Origin: an uncultured Pseudomonadota bacterium
GTDB taxonomy: Bacteria; Pseudomonadota; Gammaproteobacteria; Steroidobacterales; Steroidobacteraceae
Direction: 5' to 3'
Assembly: GCA_946479515.1 (NCBI GenBank)
Contig: CAMLGF010000009.1
Location: 1-64,000 of the forward strand
DNA length: 64,000 bases
Shown piece after piece: positions 1 to 8,449 of this stretch. The position numbers and the translations under genes are program-made. The notes beneath the pieces were generated by a model. That model searched no databases. It worked only from the letters and a program-made list of their open reading frames with translations, and was not told the DNA's origin. Position 1 is the stretch's first letter, and each line of letters starts with the position of its first letter.

Positions 1-60
<60 letters not shown>

Positions 61-104
61 AGGGTGCGAAGAGCGGCGCAATCTACGGATCGCCGTGGAG
101 ACTG

Positions 105-470
105 TCAATTTCCGGCGGTATCCACCTCGGCGGCGCGGAAGATGCCGGGGCTCACCGCATCGCGCCGGCGCACCGAGGTGATGACATCGTCGAGTCCCAG
201 TTCGCGCAGCGAACCATAGCGGCCGGGCTCGAGCGTCACACAATTCCCGGCGAAATCTTCATCCGTACAGAGGACCCAGGCGCCTTTCTCGATGACCACC
301 GAGGAGGTACGGTCGTTGAAATTCAGGCTGGCCAGCTGGCGCAGGTCGATGACCACGTTAAGCGGGCGGCCCTGGAACTCCCCGTCCGTATAGAGCGTGA
401 GGTCCGAGGCGGCCGCGAGCGAGGCGAGCATCCCCGTGGCGATCAGGCCCGACATGGCGGCTGGTTTCAT
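105..470 (-). CDS. secreted beta/gamma-crystallin domain protein
   Basis: A 121-residue protein with an N-terminal signal-like segment (about residues 1-21, ending near SLAAAS). One beta/gamma-crystallin domain follows, made of two Greek-key motifs. Each begins with an aromatic/leucine-x-T-D-x-x-F-x-G signature (LYTDGEFQG near residue 26 and LCTDEDFAG near 67). Both carry the family's calcium-binding pattern (N/D)(N/D)xx(S/T)S: NDRTSS in the first motif and DDVITS in the second. The family suggests an exported calcium-stabilised protein; its role is unknown. The ATG at 468-470 has GGAG five bases upstream. It is divergent from rnr with about 90 bp between them. A longer frame upstream of this ATG only shadows rnr antisense and was rejected. 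Confidence 0.82.
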   Translation of the reverse strand: MKPAAMSGLIATGMLASLAAASDLTLYTDGEFQGRPLNVVIDLRQLASLNFNDRTSSVVIEKGAWVLCTDEDFAGNCVTLEPGRYGSLRELGLDDVITSVRRRDAVSPGIFRAAEVDTAGN

Positions 471-560
471 GGCGACTCCGGTGTACGCCGCCACTGTGGC
501 GCGGCCGCCGGCGCGTGTCTGTCGGACCCGGACACCCGGCCGGGGTAGAATCGACGCACT

Positions 561-2642
561 TTGAAACGTCGTAATGGTATGCGCGGGCGCCACGAAAGCC
601 CGCGACACGATCGCAAGTCCGCATCGCCCCCTCGCGCGCAGTCCTCTGCCGGCCATGCCAGGTCGGCGGAGGGCATTGTCAGCGCCAACCGCGCGGGCTT
701 CGGTTTCGTGCGCGTGGAAGGCATGGAAGAGTCCGTGTTCCTGCCGCCGCCGCAGATGGTCGGCGTCATGCACGGTGATCGCGTGCGCGTGTCCGTGGAG
801 CGCGGTCGCGATGGCCGCTACTCCGGCCGTCTGGAAACCATCCTCGAGCACGCGACCAAGGCCTTCGTCGGCACCCTGGAGGTACACGGGCGCACGGCCT
901 TCGTCACGGCCGCGGACCGCCGCATCGGCCTGCGCTGCCTGGTCGCGGCCAACGACCTGAACGGCGCGTGCCACGGCGATTGGGTCATCGCCGCCGTCAC
1001 GCGTTACGCGGGCCAGGGCGCGACCCCGCAGGCGCGCGTCACGCGGCGCCTGGATCCGGAAAAGCCGGTGGAGCTCGCCACTGAAGCGGCCGTCGCGCGC
1101 TTCGATCTGCCGCGGGAGTTCTCGCCCGAGGCGATTCGCGAAGCCGAGACGTTCGGCGATGAAGTCGATGCCGCCGAAGCCGCCCGCCGCGTGGACCTGC
1201 GCGACCTGCCGCTGGTCACCATCGACGGCGAGACCGCCAAGGATTTCGACGACGCGGTGTACGCCGAGCCGCATGCGAAGGGGTTCCGCCTCATCGTCGC
1301 CATAGCCGACGTCAGCTACTACGTGCGCCGTGGCACGGCACTCGATGCCTGCGCGCGCGAGCGCGGCACCAGCGTGTATTTTCCGACCACCGTGATTCCG
1401 ATGCTGCCGTTCGCCTTGTCGAACGTGCTGTGCTCGCTGCAACCGCACGTGGACCGGCTGTGCTTCGCGGCCGACATGATTGTGTCGCGCACCGGCCAGC
1501 TGCTGGAGACCCACGTGTATCCGGCCGTGATGCGCTCAGCTTCCCGGCTCACCTATACGAAGGCCTTCGCCGCGCTGTTCGAAGGACGTCCCGAGGCACG
1601 CGCCGAGCTCGGCAGCCTCACCGACCGGCTCCTGCCGCTGCTCGACGTGTACCGCGCGCTGCTCAAGGCCCGGCACCGGCGCGGTGCGCTGGAATTCGAC
1701 GCCGCGGAAGCGGAGTTCGACATCGATGACGCTGGACGCATCCAACGCGTCTACATGTACGAACGCAACGAGGCGCACAAGCTCATCGAAGAGTGCATGA
1801 TCCTGGCCAACGTGGCGGTGGCGCACGAGCTGGAAAAAGCCCGCGTCGGCACGCTGTACCGCGTTCACGGCCGGCCCGAAGAAAAGAAGCTGAACGCGCT
1901 GATAGAGACGCTCACCGCGCTCGGCGTCGCCGCGGACCTGCCGGAAGACGTGCAGCCGCGCGACTTTCGGTCGATCACCGATCGGCTGGGCCACGGCGAG
2001 GACAGGCCCTTCATCGAGTCGCTGATCGTGCGCTCCATGCAGCAGGCCATCTACCAGCCCGAGAACATCGGGCACTTCGGGCTCGCGCTGAAGCACTACG
2101 CGCATTTCACTTCGCCCATCCGCCGTTATCCGGACCTGGTGGTCCACCGTACGCTGCGCGCGTTGCTGTCCGACGCGGATCCCCATGGACAGCGTTACGA
2201 CGGCGCGCAGCTCGCCATTGCCGGCGCCGGGCTCACACAGCTCGAGAAGCGGGCCGACGAATCCGATCGCTATGTCAATGCCTGGCTCAAGTGCGTCTAT
2301 CTGCGCGATCGCATCGGCCAGACCTTCGAGGGACTGATCACCACCGTGGTCGAGTTCGGCGCTTTCGTGCAGCTCACGGCAGTCGGCGTCGATGGCCTGC
2401 TGCACGTCGACAATTTGCGCGACGACGAGTACGTCATGGAGCACGGCGGTCGCGCCTGGGTGGGCCGTTCGAGCAAGCGGCGCCTGGGCATGGGCGCGCG
2501 CGTCCACGTGATCGTCACCTCGGTGAATCCCATCGAGGGGCTGGTGGATCTCGCCCTGGTGGAAGTGGAGCAGGACCAGGGACGCGCGCCGCGCGTGCGG
2601 CACACGGCGCGTTCGCCGCGCCGCGGAAATCGCAAGACCTGA
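561..2642 (+). CDS. rnr: ribonuclease R (3'-5' exoribonuclease)
   Basis: A 693-residue RNB-family exoribonuclease that degrades structured RNA from the 3' end in the cytoplasm. Order: short basic N-terminus, cold-shock OB folds (about 35-190), RNB catalytic domain (about 205-530) and an S1 domain (about 580-660). The catalytic aspartates D222, D228, D230 and D231 sit in TIDGETAKDFDDAV. It is shorter than the 813-residue E. coli enzyme, mainly because the N-terminal winged-helix domain is absent. The start is a TTG at 561; a later in-frame ATG lies at 579. No clear Shine-Dalgarno is visible, but a -10-like TAGAAT lies at 546-551. rlmB follows, as in E. coli. Confidence 0.95.
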   Translation: MKRRNGMRGRHESPRHDRKSASPPRAQSSAGHARSAEGIVSANRAGFGFVRVEGMEESVFLPPPQMVGVMHGDRVRVSVERGRDGRYSGRLETILEHATKAFVGTLEVHGRTAFVTAADRRIGLRCLVAANDLNGACHGDWVIAAVTRYAGQGATPQARVTRRLDPEKPVELATEAAVARFDLPREFSPEAIREAETFGDEVDAAEAARRVDLRDLPLVTIDGETAKDFDDAVYAEPHAKGFRLIVAIADVSYYVRRGTALDACARERGTSVYFPTTVIPMLPFALSNVLCSLQPHVDRLCFAADMIVSRTGQLLETHVYPAVMRSASRLTYTKAFAALFEGRPEARAELGSLTDRLLPLLDVYRALLKARHRRGALEFDAAEAEFDIDDAGRIQRVYMYERNEAHKLIEECMILANVAVAHELEKARVGTLYRVHGRPEEKKLNALIETLTALGVAADLPEDVQPRDFRSITDRLGHGEDRPFIESLIVRSMQQAIYQPENIGHFGLALKHYAHFTSPIRRYPDLVVHRTLRALLSDADPHGQRYDGAQLAIAGAGLTQLEKRADESDRYVNAWLKCVYLRDRIGQTFEGLITTVVEFGAFVQLTAVGVDGLLHVDNLRDDEYVMEHGGRAWVGRSSKRRLGMGARVHVIVTSVNPIEGLVDLALVEVEQDQGRAPRVRHTARSPRRGNRKT

Positions 2643-2986
2643 TCCGTTTTGGATGCTTCGCGCACGAGTGCGGCCGGCGTCTCCCCAGACTGGCGGCGTC
2701 TCAGTCACGGGGAACGGAAAAAATGTACGGGTCATCCCGCGTCGATCATCGCGGCAAACTACTGGCGATTCTGGCCGCGGGCGGCAATCCCGCCGGTTCG
2801 GCGTCTTCCACCTGGAATGAATTCGTCAGCCGGTGTGGTTAGACGCATCGCGAGCGGCGTGCCGCGGGCAGCGTCCACATGGCCACTTGCACGATAAGGA
2901 CATCTGCGGCAGCGGCGCGCCAGTGGGCTGTGGCGCCGCGGCCCGGAAACTGCCACGCTCGCGGCCGGTTTCGTAAGGAGCGGGTC
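2643..2986. other. intergenic stretch between rnr and rlmB
   Basis: About 340 bases with no convincing gene. The best candidate is a 39-codon frame at 2723-2842 (+) starting ATG after a weak GGGAACGG. It has no recognisable motif, and I do not call it. No clear terminator with a T-tract is seen. The rlmB Shine-Dalgarno TAAGGAG lies at the right edge (2973-2979). Confidence 0.5.
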
Positions 2987-3739
2987 TTGAGCGAGAAGGT
3001 TTATGGAATGCACGCCGTGCGCGCGTTGCTGGAGCGCCATGCCGCGCGCGTGGGAGCGGTAACGCTCGTCGAAGGGCGCGCCGAACCTCGTAGCGCCGAG
3101 ATCCAGGCGCTGGCGCAGAAGGCAGGCAAACCGGTGCGGCGGGCGCCAGCCGCGACTTTCAAGCAATTGTTCGGCGATGCCGTTCACCAGGGCGTGTTCG
3201 CGGAGGTGCAGCCGCTCGCGCCCTGGCACGAGGAGGAGCTGGTGGCCGCTATCGCCGCGCAGCTGGAGAAGAAGCAGGCGCCGCTGGTGCTGGTGCTCGA
3301 CGGCGTGCAGGACCCGCACAACCTCGGCGCCTGCCTGCGCACGGCCAATGCCTGCGGCGCGCTCGCGGTGGTCATCCCCAAAGACCGCGCCGTGCAGATG
3401 AACGCCACGGTGAGAAAGGTGGCGGCGGGCGCGGCCGAGACCACGCCGCTCGCCGTGGTGACCAATCTGGCGCGGACCCTGAGGCTGCTGAAAGATGCCG
3501 GTCTGTGGATCATCGGCGCGGATGCCGAAGCCACATCGCTGGCGCACCAGGCGGATCTCGCCGGACCCATTGCCCTGGTGATGGGCGCCGAGGGATCGGG
3601 GCTGCGCCAACTCACGCGGGAAACCTGTGACCTTCTGGTGCGGTTGCCTCAGCAGGGAGAGGTGGAGAGCCTGAACGTCTCCGTGGCGACGGGAATGCTT
3701 CTTTACGAGTGCCTGCGGCAGCGAATTGCCCGTAAGTAA
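2987..3739 (+). CDS. rlmB: 23S rRNA 2'-O-methyltransferase RlmB (Gm2251), SpoU family
   Basis: A 250-residue SPOUT methyltransferase. It has an N-terminal RNA-binding substrate domain (SEKVYGMHAVRALL start) and a C-terminal trefoil-knot domain with the three SpoU motifs: NLGACLRTA near 110, VMGAEGSGL near 200 and LNVSVATGMLLYE at the C-terminal end. It methylates the 2'-OH of a conserved peptidyl-transferase-loop guanosine of 23S rRNA using SAM. The TTG at 2987 is chosen because TAAGGAG ends 7 bases upstream and the length equals the family norm. An in-frame ATG at 2879 would add an unrelated 36-residue extension. rnr-rlmB adjacency is conserved in enteric bacteria. Confidence 0.93.
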   Translation: MSEKVYGMHAVRALLERHAARVGAVTLVEGRAEPRSAEIQALAQKAGKPVRRAPAATFKQLFGDAVHQGVFAEVQPLAPWHEEELVAAIAAQLEKKQAPLVLVLDGVQDPHNLGACLRTANACGALAVVIPKDRAVQMNATVRKVAAGAAETTPLAVVTNLARTLRLLKDAGLWIIGADAEATSLAHQADLAGPIALVMGAEGSGLRQLTRETCDLLVRLPQQGEVESLNVSVATGMLLYECLRQRIARK

Positions 3740-3772
3740 TTGATCTGCGCGGCCCCGTCGCCCTTGCCGGGC

Positions 3773-3801
3773 TTGCCAGCCCCAGGGTCGTTGGGTATTC
3801 T
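3773..3801 (+). promoter_or_regulatory. sigma70-type promoter for the rpsF operon
   Basis: TTGCCA (3773-3778), a 17-bp spacer and TATTCT (3796-3801) predict a start near 3808 and a leader of about 65 nt before rpsF. The leader ends in a small AGCC/GGCT hairpin just before the AAGGAG Shine-Dalgarno. The elements are read directly; activity is inferred. Confidence 0.6.
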
Positions 3802-3872
3802 TCGCGCCCGTTTTTGACCCCCTTGCCGCACCGTCAACCTCAGCCGGGCGGCTACATCCACAAGGAGAATCC

Positions 3873-4274
3873 ATGAGGCATTACGAAATCGTGTTCCTGG
3901 TCCATCCGGACCAGAGCGAACAGGTCCCCGCCATGATCGAGCGCTACCGCGGCATGATCACCGCCGGCGGTGGCACGGTGCACCGTCTCGAAGACTGGGG
4001 CCGTCGCCAGCTGACTTTCCCCATCGCCAAGGTCCACAAGGCGCACTACGTGCTGCTGAACGTCGAGACCGACCAGAAGACACTGGCCGAGCTCACCGGC
4101 GCGTTCCGATTCTCGGACGCCGTGCTGCGCCACCTCGTGGTGAACATGGACGAGGCCGTGACCGAGCCTTCGCCGATGGCCAAGGCCGCGCAGGAAGAGA
4201 AGGAAGGCGGCCCGCGCTCGCGTCGCGAGGACTCCTTCGGTGGCGATGACGACGACATGGGAGTGAACGCCTGA
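3873..4274 (+). CDS. rpsF: 30S ribosomal protein S6
   Basis: A 133-residue S6, beginning [14 protein letters not shown], with the conserved [10 protein letters not shown] and AHYVLLNVE segments of the ferredoxin-like fold. It binds the central domain of 16S rRNA as a heterodimer with S18. The C-terminal tail (about 105-133) is acidic and charged. AAGGAG (3862-3867) precedes the ATG with a 5-base spacer. The stop overlaps the rpsR start (TGATG), so translation is probably coupled. The priB gene found between rpsF and rpsR in E. coli is absent here. Confidence 0.97.
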   Translation: MRHYEIVFLVHPDQSEQVPAMIERYRGMITAGGGTVHRLEDWGRRQLTFPIAKVHKAHYVLLNVETDQKTLAELTGAFRFSDAVLRHLVVNMDEAVTEPSPMAKAAQEEKEGGPRSRREDSFGGDDDDMGVNA

Positions 4275-4546
4275 TGAATTCCGAAAAACCTCGCCGTAGT
4301 GGTCCGGGTGGCGGCGGTGGCAACCGCTCGTTCTCGCGTCGTCGCAAGTTCTGCCGTTTCACGGCCGAAGGCGTCAAGCAGATCGATTACAAGGATCTGG
4401 CCACGCTGAAGCAGTACATCACCGAAACGGGCAAGATCGTCCCGAGCCGCATCACGGGCACCAAGGCGTTCTACCAGCGCCAGCTCGCGGCCGCGATCAA
4501 GCGCGCGCGCTACCTCGCGCTGCTGCCCTACACCGACCAGCACTGA
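4274..4546 (+). CDS. rpsR: 30S ribosomal protein S18
   Basis: A 90-residue S18, S6's partner on the 30S platform. The core contains RRRKFCRF near residue 22, [13 protein letters not shown] and [13 protein letters not shown]. The N-terminal arm is glycine-rich (GPGGGGGN). The ATG shares its A with the last base of the rpsF stop. The gap to rplI is 8 bases, giving a compact S6-S18-L9 operon. Confidence 0.97.
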   Translation: MNSEKPRRSGPGGGGGNRSFSRRRKFCRFTAEGVKQIDYKDLATLKQYITETGKIVPSRITGTKAFYQRQLAAAIKRARYLALLPYTDQH

Positions 4547-4554
4547 GTCAAACC

Positions 4555-5004
4555 ATGGACGTCATTCTGCTCACCAAGGTGGCCAACCTTGGAAACATCG
4601 GCGACCGCGTCAAGGTGAAGTCCGGCTACGGCCGCAACTTCCTCCTGCCCAAGGGCAAGGCGACGCTGGCCACGCCGGAAAACGTGAAGAAATTCGAAGC
4701 CCGGCGTGCCGAGCTCGAGAAGATCGCCCGCGAACAGCTGCAGGACGCCGAGAAGCGCGCCGGCGAGTTCAAGGAGTTCAAGCTCGAGATCACCGCCAAG
4801 GCCGGCACCGAGGGCAAGCTCTTCGGCTCGATCGGCACGGCGGACATCGCCGAGGCCGCCACCCGGGCCGGTCACAAGCTGGCCCGCGCGGAAGTGCGCC
4901 TGCCCACCGGGCCGCTGCGCACGGTCGGCGAGCACGTGGTGGCCCTGCATCTGCATACCGATATCGACGTGCAGTTGCCGGTGGTCATCACGGCCGAAGA
5001 CTGA
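4555..5004 (+). CDS. rplI: 50S ribosomal protein L9
   Basis: A 149-residue L9 with the classical N-terminal domain ([17 protein letters not shown], then [12 protein letters not shown]), the long central helix (about 40-75) and the C-terminal rRNA-binding domain. The length equals the E. coli protein. It is the last gene before a strong intrinsic terminator, so the rpsF-rpsR-rplI operon probably ends here. Confidence 0.97.
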   Translation: MDVILLTKVANLGNIGDRVKVKSGYGRNFLLPKGKATLATPENVKKFEARRAELEKIAREQLQDAEKRAGEFKEFKLEITAKAGTEGKLFGSIGTADIAEAATRAGHKLARAEVRLPTGPLRTVGEHVVALHLHTDIDVQLPVVITAED

Positions 5005-5026
5005 AACGCGTTCAACGCGATGACTG

Positions 5027-5053
5027 AAAACGGCGCCCACGGGGCGCCGTTTT
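5027..5053 (+). terminator. intrinsic terminator after rplI
   Basis: A perfect 12-bp stem (5027-5038 AAAACGGCGCCC with 5042-5053 GGGCGCCGTTTT) around a 3-base loop ACG, with the stem's own T-run at its 3' side. The A-run on the left arm would also serve the opposite strand. It separates the ribosomal operon from dnaB. Confidence 0.92.
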
Positions 5054-5144
5054 CGTTTGTGCACTGAGTTCGCCGCCCACGTCAAAAATATCTTTCCGTC
5101 GGCTTTGCGGAAGTGGAAACTACCGAGCCACGCGAGGGTTGTTC

Positions 5145-6542
5145 ATGTCGAGTACGCCGAAATTCCGCCGGGAAAAATCCGTCAGCAGCGACCTGCGTAC
5201 CCCGCCATTTTCGGAAGAGTCCGAACAGGCCGTGCTCGGCGGCCTTATGCTGGACAAGGCGGCCTGGGACAACGTCGGCGACGTCATCACCGCGGACGAT
5301 TTCTTCCGCCCCGACCACAAGCTGATCTTCGAGAGCATCGCGGCACTGTGCGCCGAGGCGCAGCCCTGCGACCCGGTGACGGTCTCCGAGCACCTCGCGC
5401 GACTCGGCAAGCTCAATGACGCCGGCGGGCTCGCTTATCTCGGCACCCTGACGCGCGACACGCCGGGCGCGGCGAATGCGCGCGCCTACGCGGAGATCGT
5501 CAAGGAGCGCGCGCTGCTGCGCTCGCTCGTGACCGTGGGCGGCCAGATCGCGAGCTCGGTGTGGAACGAGGAGGGCGAGACCGCCCGCGAGCTCGTCGAG
5601 CAGGCCGAGCGCAAGATTTTTGCGATCGCCGAAGGCTCGTCGCGCGGCAAGGGCTATGTGAGCGCCAAGCAGGCGCTGCCGGCGCTCATCGACCAGATCG
5701 ACGATCTCTACAACAACCCCAACAAGCCGCGTGGCCTGCCCACGGGCTTCATCGACTTCGACGCCAAGACCGGCGGTCTCAGGCCCGGCGACCTGCTGAT
5801 CATCGCGGGGCGTCCTTCCATGGGCAAATCGACCCTGGCCATCAACATGGCCGAGCACGCCGCGCTCAAGGAGGGCGTGCGCGCGTCGGTGGCCATCTAC
5901 TCGCTGGAAATGCCCGCCGAGCAGATCCTCACGCGTATGCTGTCGTCGGTGGGCAGCGTGCATCTCGGCAACATCCGCAGCGGCAAGCTGTCCGAGGACG
6001 ACTGGCCGCGCATCACGGGTGCGACCAAGCAGCTGCAAGATGCCAAGATCTTCATCGACGACACGCCCGCGCTGACGCCCACCGAGTTGCGCGCGCGCTC
6101 GCGCCGCATCAAGCGCGAACACGGGCTCGATCTCATCGTCGTGGACTATCTGCAGCTCATGACGGTGCCGGGCACGAAAGAGAATCGCGCCACGGAGATC
6201 TCCGAGATCTCGCGCGGCCTCAAGGCGTTGGCCAAGGAACTGCACTGCCCGGTGATCGCGCTGTCGCAGCTGAATCGCGGCGTGGAGCAGCGCGAGAACA
6301 AGAAGCCGGTGATGTCGGATCTGAGGGAATCGGGAGCCATTGAACAGGATGCGGACATGATCCTGCTCATCTACCGCGACGAAGTGTACAACCGCGAGAC
6401 GCCGAAGAAGGGCGTCGCGGAAATCGACCTCGCCAAGCACCGTAACGGCGAGATCGGCGAGATCCGCCTGACGTTCAAGGGTGCGAACAGCCGCTTCGAG
6501 AACTACGTCGACCCGGCGTACGGCGAAGGAATCATGCGTTGA
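5145..6542 (+). CDS. dnaB: replicative DNA helicase DnaB
   Basis: A 465-residue hexameric 5'-3' helicase that unwinds DNA at the replication fork. The N-terminal DnaB domain begins PPFSEESEQAVLGGLM (about 20-120). The RecA-like C-terminal domain has Walker A GRPSMGKST at 222-230, Walker B with LIVVDYLQLM, and DLRESGAIEQDADMI near 395. The ATG at 5145 follows GAGG; a TTG two codons earlier is less likely. The stop overlaps the alr start, forming a dnaB-alr pair as in many proteobacteria. No intein is present. Confidence 0.97.
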   Translation: MSSTPKFRREKSVSSDLRTPPFSEESEQAVLGGLMLDKAAWDNVGDVITADDFFRPDHKLIFESIAALCAEAQPCDPVTVSEHLARLGKLNDAGGLAYLGTLTRDTPGAANARAYAEIVKERALLRSLVTVGGQIASSVWNEEGETARELVEQAERKIFAIAEGSSRGKGYVSAKQALPALIDQIDDLYNNPNKPRGLPTGFIDFDAKTGGLRPGDLLIIAGRPSMGKSTLAINMAEHAALKEGVRASVAIYSLEMPAEQILTRMLSSVGSVHLGNIRSGKLSEDDWPRITGATKQLQDAKIFIDDTPALTPTELRARSRRIKREHGLDLIVVDYLQLMTVPGTKENRATEISEISRGLKALAKELHCPVIALSQLNRGVEQRENKKPVMSDLRESGAIEQDADMILLIYRDEVYNRETPKKGVAEIDLAKHRNGEIGEIRLTFKGANSRFENYVDPAYGEGIMR

Positions 6543-7636
6543 CCCGCCTGATCCGCGCACTCATCGACACGGCCGCGCTGCGGCACAATTTGGGGACGAT
6601 TCGCGCGTACGCGCCCGGCGCGAAGGTCATGGCGGTGGTGAAGGCCAACGCCTACGGACACGGGCTCGTGAGCGCCGCGCTGGCGCTGGCCGACGCGGAC
6701 GCCTTTGCCGTGGCGCGGCTGGAAGAGGGCGTGGCGTTGCGCGCCGCGGGGGTGCGCGCGCCCATCGTGCTGCTCGAAGGGGTGTTCGGCGCGGAGCAAC
6801 TGGTCGAAGCCGCGCATCACCGTTTCGAGCTCGTGGTGCACGACCCGCTGCAGATCAAACTACTCGAGGCGCATCGTGGCGCGGAACGCTTCGTGCTCTG
6901 GATCAAGATGGACACGGGCATGAATCGGCTCGGCTTCCGGCCCGAGGCCTTCGCCGACGCTCATGCGCGGCTCGCGGCGCTGAGAGTGCCCGCGCTCGAG
7001 TTGCGCGCGATGACGCATCTCGCACGCGCAGACGAGTTCGACCAATCCATGACTCGTGAACAGGTCGCCTCGTTCGAACGCACGCTGGCGGCGGCCGGAT
7101 TGCTGGCCGCGGGGGCACGCGTCACGACCAGCATCGGCAACTCGGCGGGCGTTCTGGGTTGGCCGGCGGCGCATGGCAACTGGATCCGCCCGGGTCTCGC
7201 GCTCTATGGGGTTTCGCCCTTCGTGGGCGAGACCGCGTATTCGCATGGCCTGAAGCCGGTGATGACGCTGCAGACCACCGTGCTCACGGTGCGCGCGGTC
7301 AAACGCGGCGAGACCGTCGGCTACGCGGGCGCCTGGCGCGCCGCGCGCGACAGCCGCATCGCCATCCTCGCGGCGGGTTATGGCGACGGATTGCCGCGGC
7401 ATCTCGAAAACGGCACGCCCGTGCTGATCGGCGAGGCCCGTTACGAGCTGGTCGGTCGAGTGTCGATGGACATGATCGCCGCAGACGTCACGAACGGACC
7501 CGAGGTTGCGACCGGGCAGCAGGCCGTGGTCTGGGGCGATGCACTTCCCGTCGAGGAAATCGCCGCGCATGCGGACACCATTCCCTACGAGCTGCTCTGC
7601 GGTGTCAGCCAGCGCGTGCCGCTGGAACTGAAGTAG
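6539..7636 (+). CDS. alr: alanine racemase (PLP)
   Basis: A 365-residue fold-type III PLP enzyme converting L- to D-alanine for peptidoglycan. The PLP lysine is K35 in AVVKANAYGHG; the catalytic tyrosine is in GYAGAWR in the C-terminal beta domain, and SMDM follows. It starts at a TTG (6539-6541) that overlaps the dnaB stop; GAAGGA lies 8 bases upstream, inside dnaB. This rare start plus overlap suggests translational coupling. Confidence 0.95.
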   Translation: MTRLIRALIDTAALRHNLGTIRAYAPGAKVMAVVKANAYGHGLVSAALALADADAFAVARLEEGVALRAAGVRAPIVLLEGVFGAEQLVEAAHHRFELVVHDPLQIKLLEAHRGAERFVLWIKMDTGMNRLGFRPEAFADAHARLAALRVPALELRAMTHLARADEFDQSMTREQVASFERTLAAAGLLAAGARVTTSIGNSAGVLGWPAAHGNWIRPGLALYGVSPFVGETAYSHGLKPVMTLQTTVLTVRAVKRGETVGYAGAWRAARDSRIAILAAGYGDGLPRHLENGTPVLIGEARYELVGRVSMDMIAADVTNGPEVATGQQAVVWGDALPVEEIAAHADTIPYELLCGVSQRVPLELK

Positions 7637-7703
7637 AGCACGGTACGGTGCCGCGGCACTCGCCCCTGAAGGTGAGGTGCCAACGCGGCGCGTAAGCGCC
7701 CGA

Positions 7704-8417
7704 TCAAGCTTCGAAGAAGCCCATCTTCACGCCGGCGAGCTGGATCACGTCGTTGTCGGCGAGCTTGCGGGCCTGGCTGCCGATGGCCGTGCCATTCACC
7801 AGCGGGTAGTTGTCAGGCTTGTCCGCATCCACATGGACGATGAAAAAACCATCCTGACGCCGCGTGATCGCCGCCACCTGGATGCCGGGCCGGCCGAGCG
7901 TGGTCAGCGCCTTGTTGAGCTCGAGCTCGCGGCCGGCGAAGGAGCCGGAGAGCACCTGGAGCTTGGCCTTCTTGACCGGGACCTTGCCGTCGAGCCCCCG
8001 GCGCACGCCGCTCGCGGACAGGTCCGCGGACACTTTCTCCGCCACGTCCTTGACCGCGCGCATCTTTTCGGCGGCGGGCCGCGACGACGGCTGGATAACC
8101 ATGGTCTTTTCGAATTCGTCCTGGGCCTCGTCGTCCTCGACGAAGCGCAGCTGGTGGTGGCCGACGGTGACCACGTCGCCGTGCTGCAGGGCATGCTTCT
8201 TGATGAGCTTGCCGTTCACGTACGTGCCGTTGGTGCTGTTCAGATCCTCGAGGAACGAGTCGTTGAGGATGTTGATGATGAGCGAGTGATGCCCCGAGAC
8301 CGCCGAGTTGTCGATGCGGATGTCGTTGTCGGGAAGGCGGCCGATCGTGTACCGCTCTTTGTTCATGTTGTATTCGGCGAGAACCTGGTTATCCAGGCTT
8401 AAGACCAGACGTGCCAT
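7704..8417 (-). CDS. FHA-domain signalling protein (two FHA-like modules)
   Basis: A 237-residue cytoplasmic protein. The N-terminal FHA domain has the phosphothreonine-binding residues G26-R27, S41, H44 and N63-G64-T65. A charged linker follows (about 95-150). A second FHA-like beta-sandwich (about 152-237) has GRELELNKALTTLGR and VNGTAI but lacks the full SxxH core, so it is degenerate. FHA domains bind phosphothreonine peptides. Directly upstream on the same strand is a PP2C phosphatase, 32 bp away, so the two probably form one operon reading a Ser/Thr phosphorylation signal. No Hanks kinase is seen in the window. Confidence 0.88.
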   Translation of the reverse strand: MARLVLSLDNQVLAEYNMNKERYTIGRLPDNDIRIDNSAVSGHHSLIINILNDSFLEDLNSTNGTYVNGKLIKKHALQHGDVVTVGHHQLRFVEDDEAQDEFEKTMVIQPSSRPAAEKMRAVKDVAEKVSADLSASGVRRGLDGKVPVKKAKLQVLSGSFAGRELELNKALTTLGRPGIQVAAITRRQDGFFIVHVDADKPDNYPLVNGTAIGSQARKLADNDVIQLAGVKMGFFEA

Positions 8418-8449
8418 TGAGCGTGCCTTCCCTATGACCTTGAAGGGCC

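Noticed and set aside
105..1514. A 469-codon minus-strand frame spanning the crystallin gene and the rnr 5' half
   Set aside because: Only its last 121 codons match a family; the rest is antisense to rnr with Arg/Ala-rich low-complexity translation. The gene is 105-470.
1536..2735. Long minus-strand frame antisense to rnr
   Set aside because: A shadow frame in GC-rich DNA; rnr on the plus strand has all catalytic motifs.
2723..2842. 39-codon frame between rnr and rlmB as a small gene
   Set aside because: Weak ribosome site, no motif, and no way to judge conservation here.
5082..6560. 492-codon minus-strand frame opposite dnaB
   Set aside because: dnaB is intact on the other strand; the antisense product is His/Arg-rich with no motif.
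7637..7703. Terminator between alr and the FHA gene
   Set aside because: Imperfect GGCAC/GTGCC and GCGC/GCGC pairings exist, but none forms a long clean stem with a T-tract.
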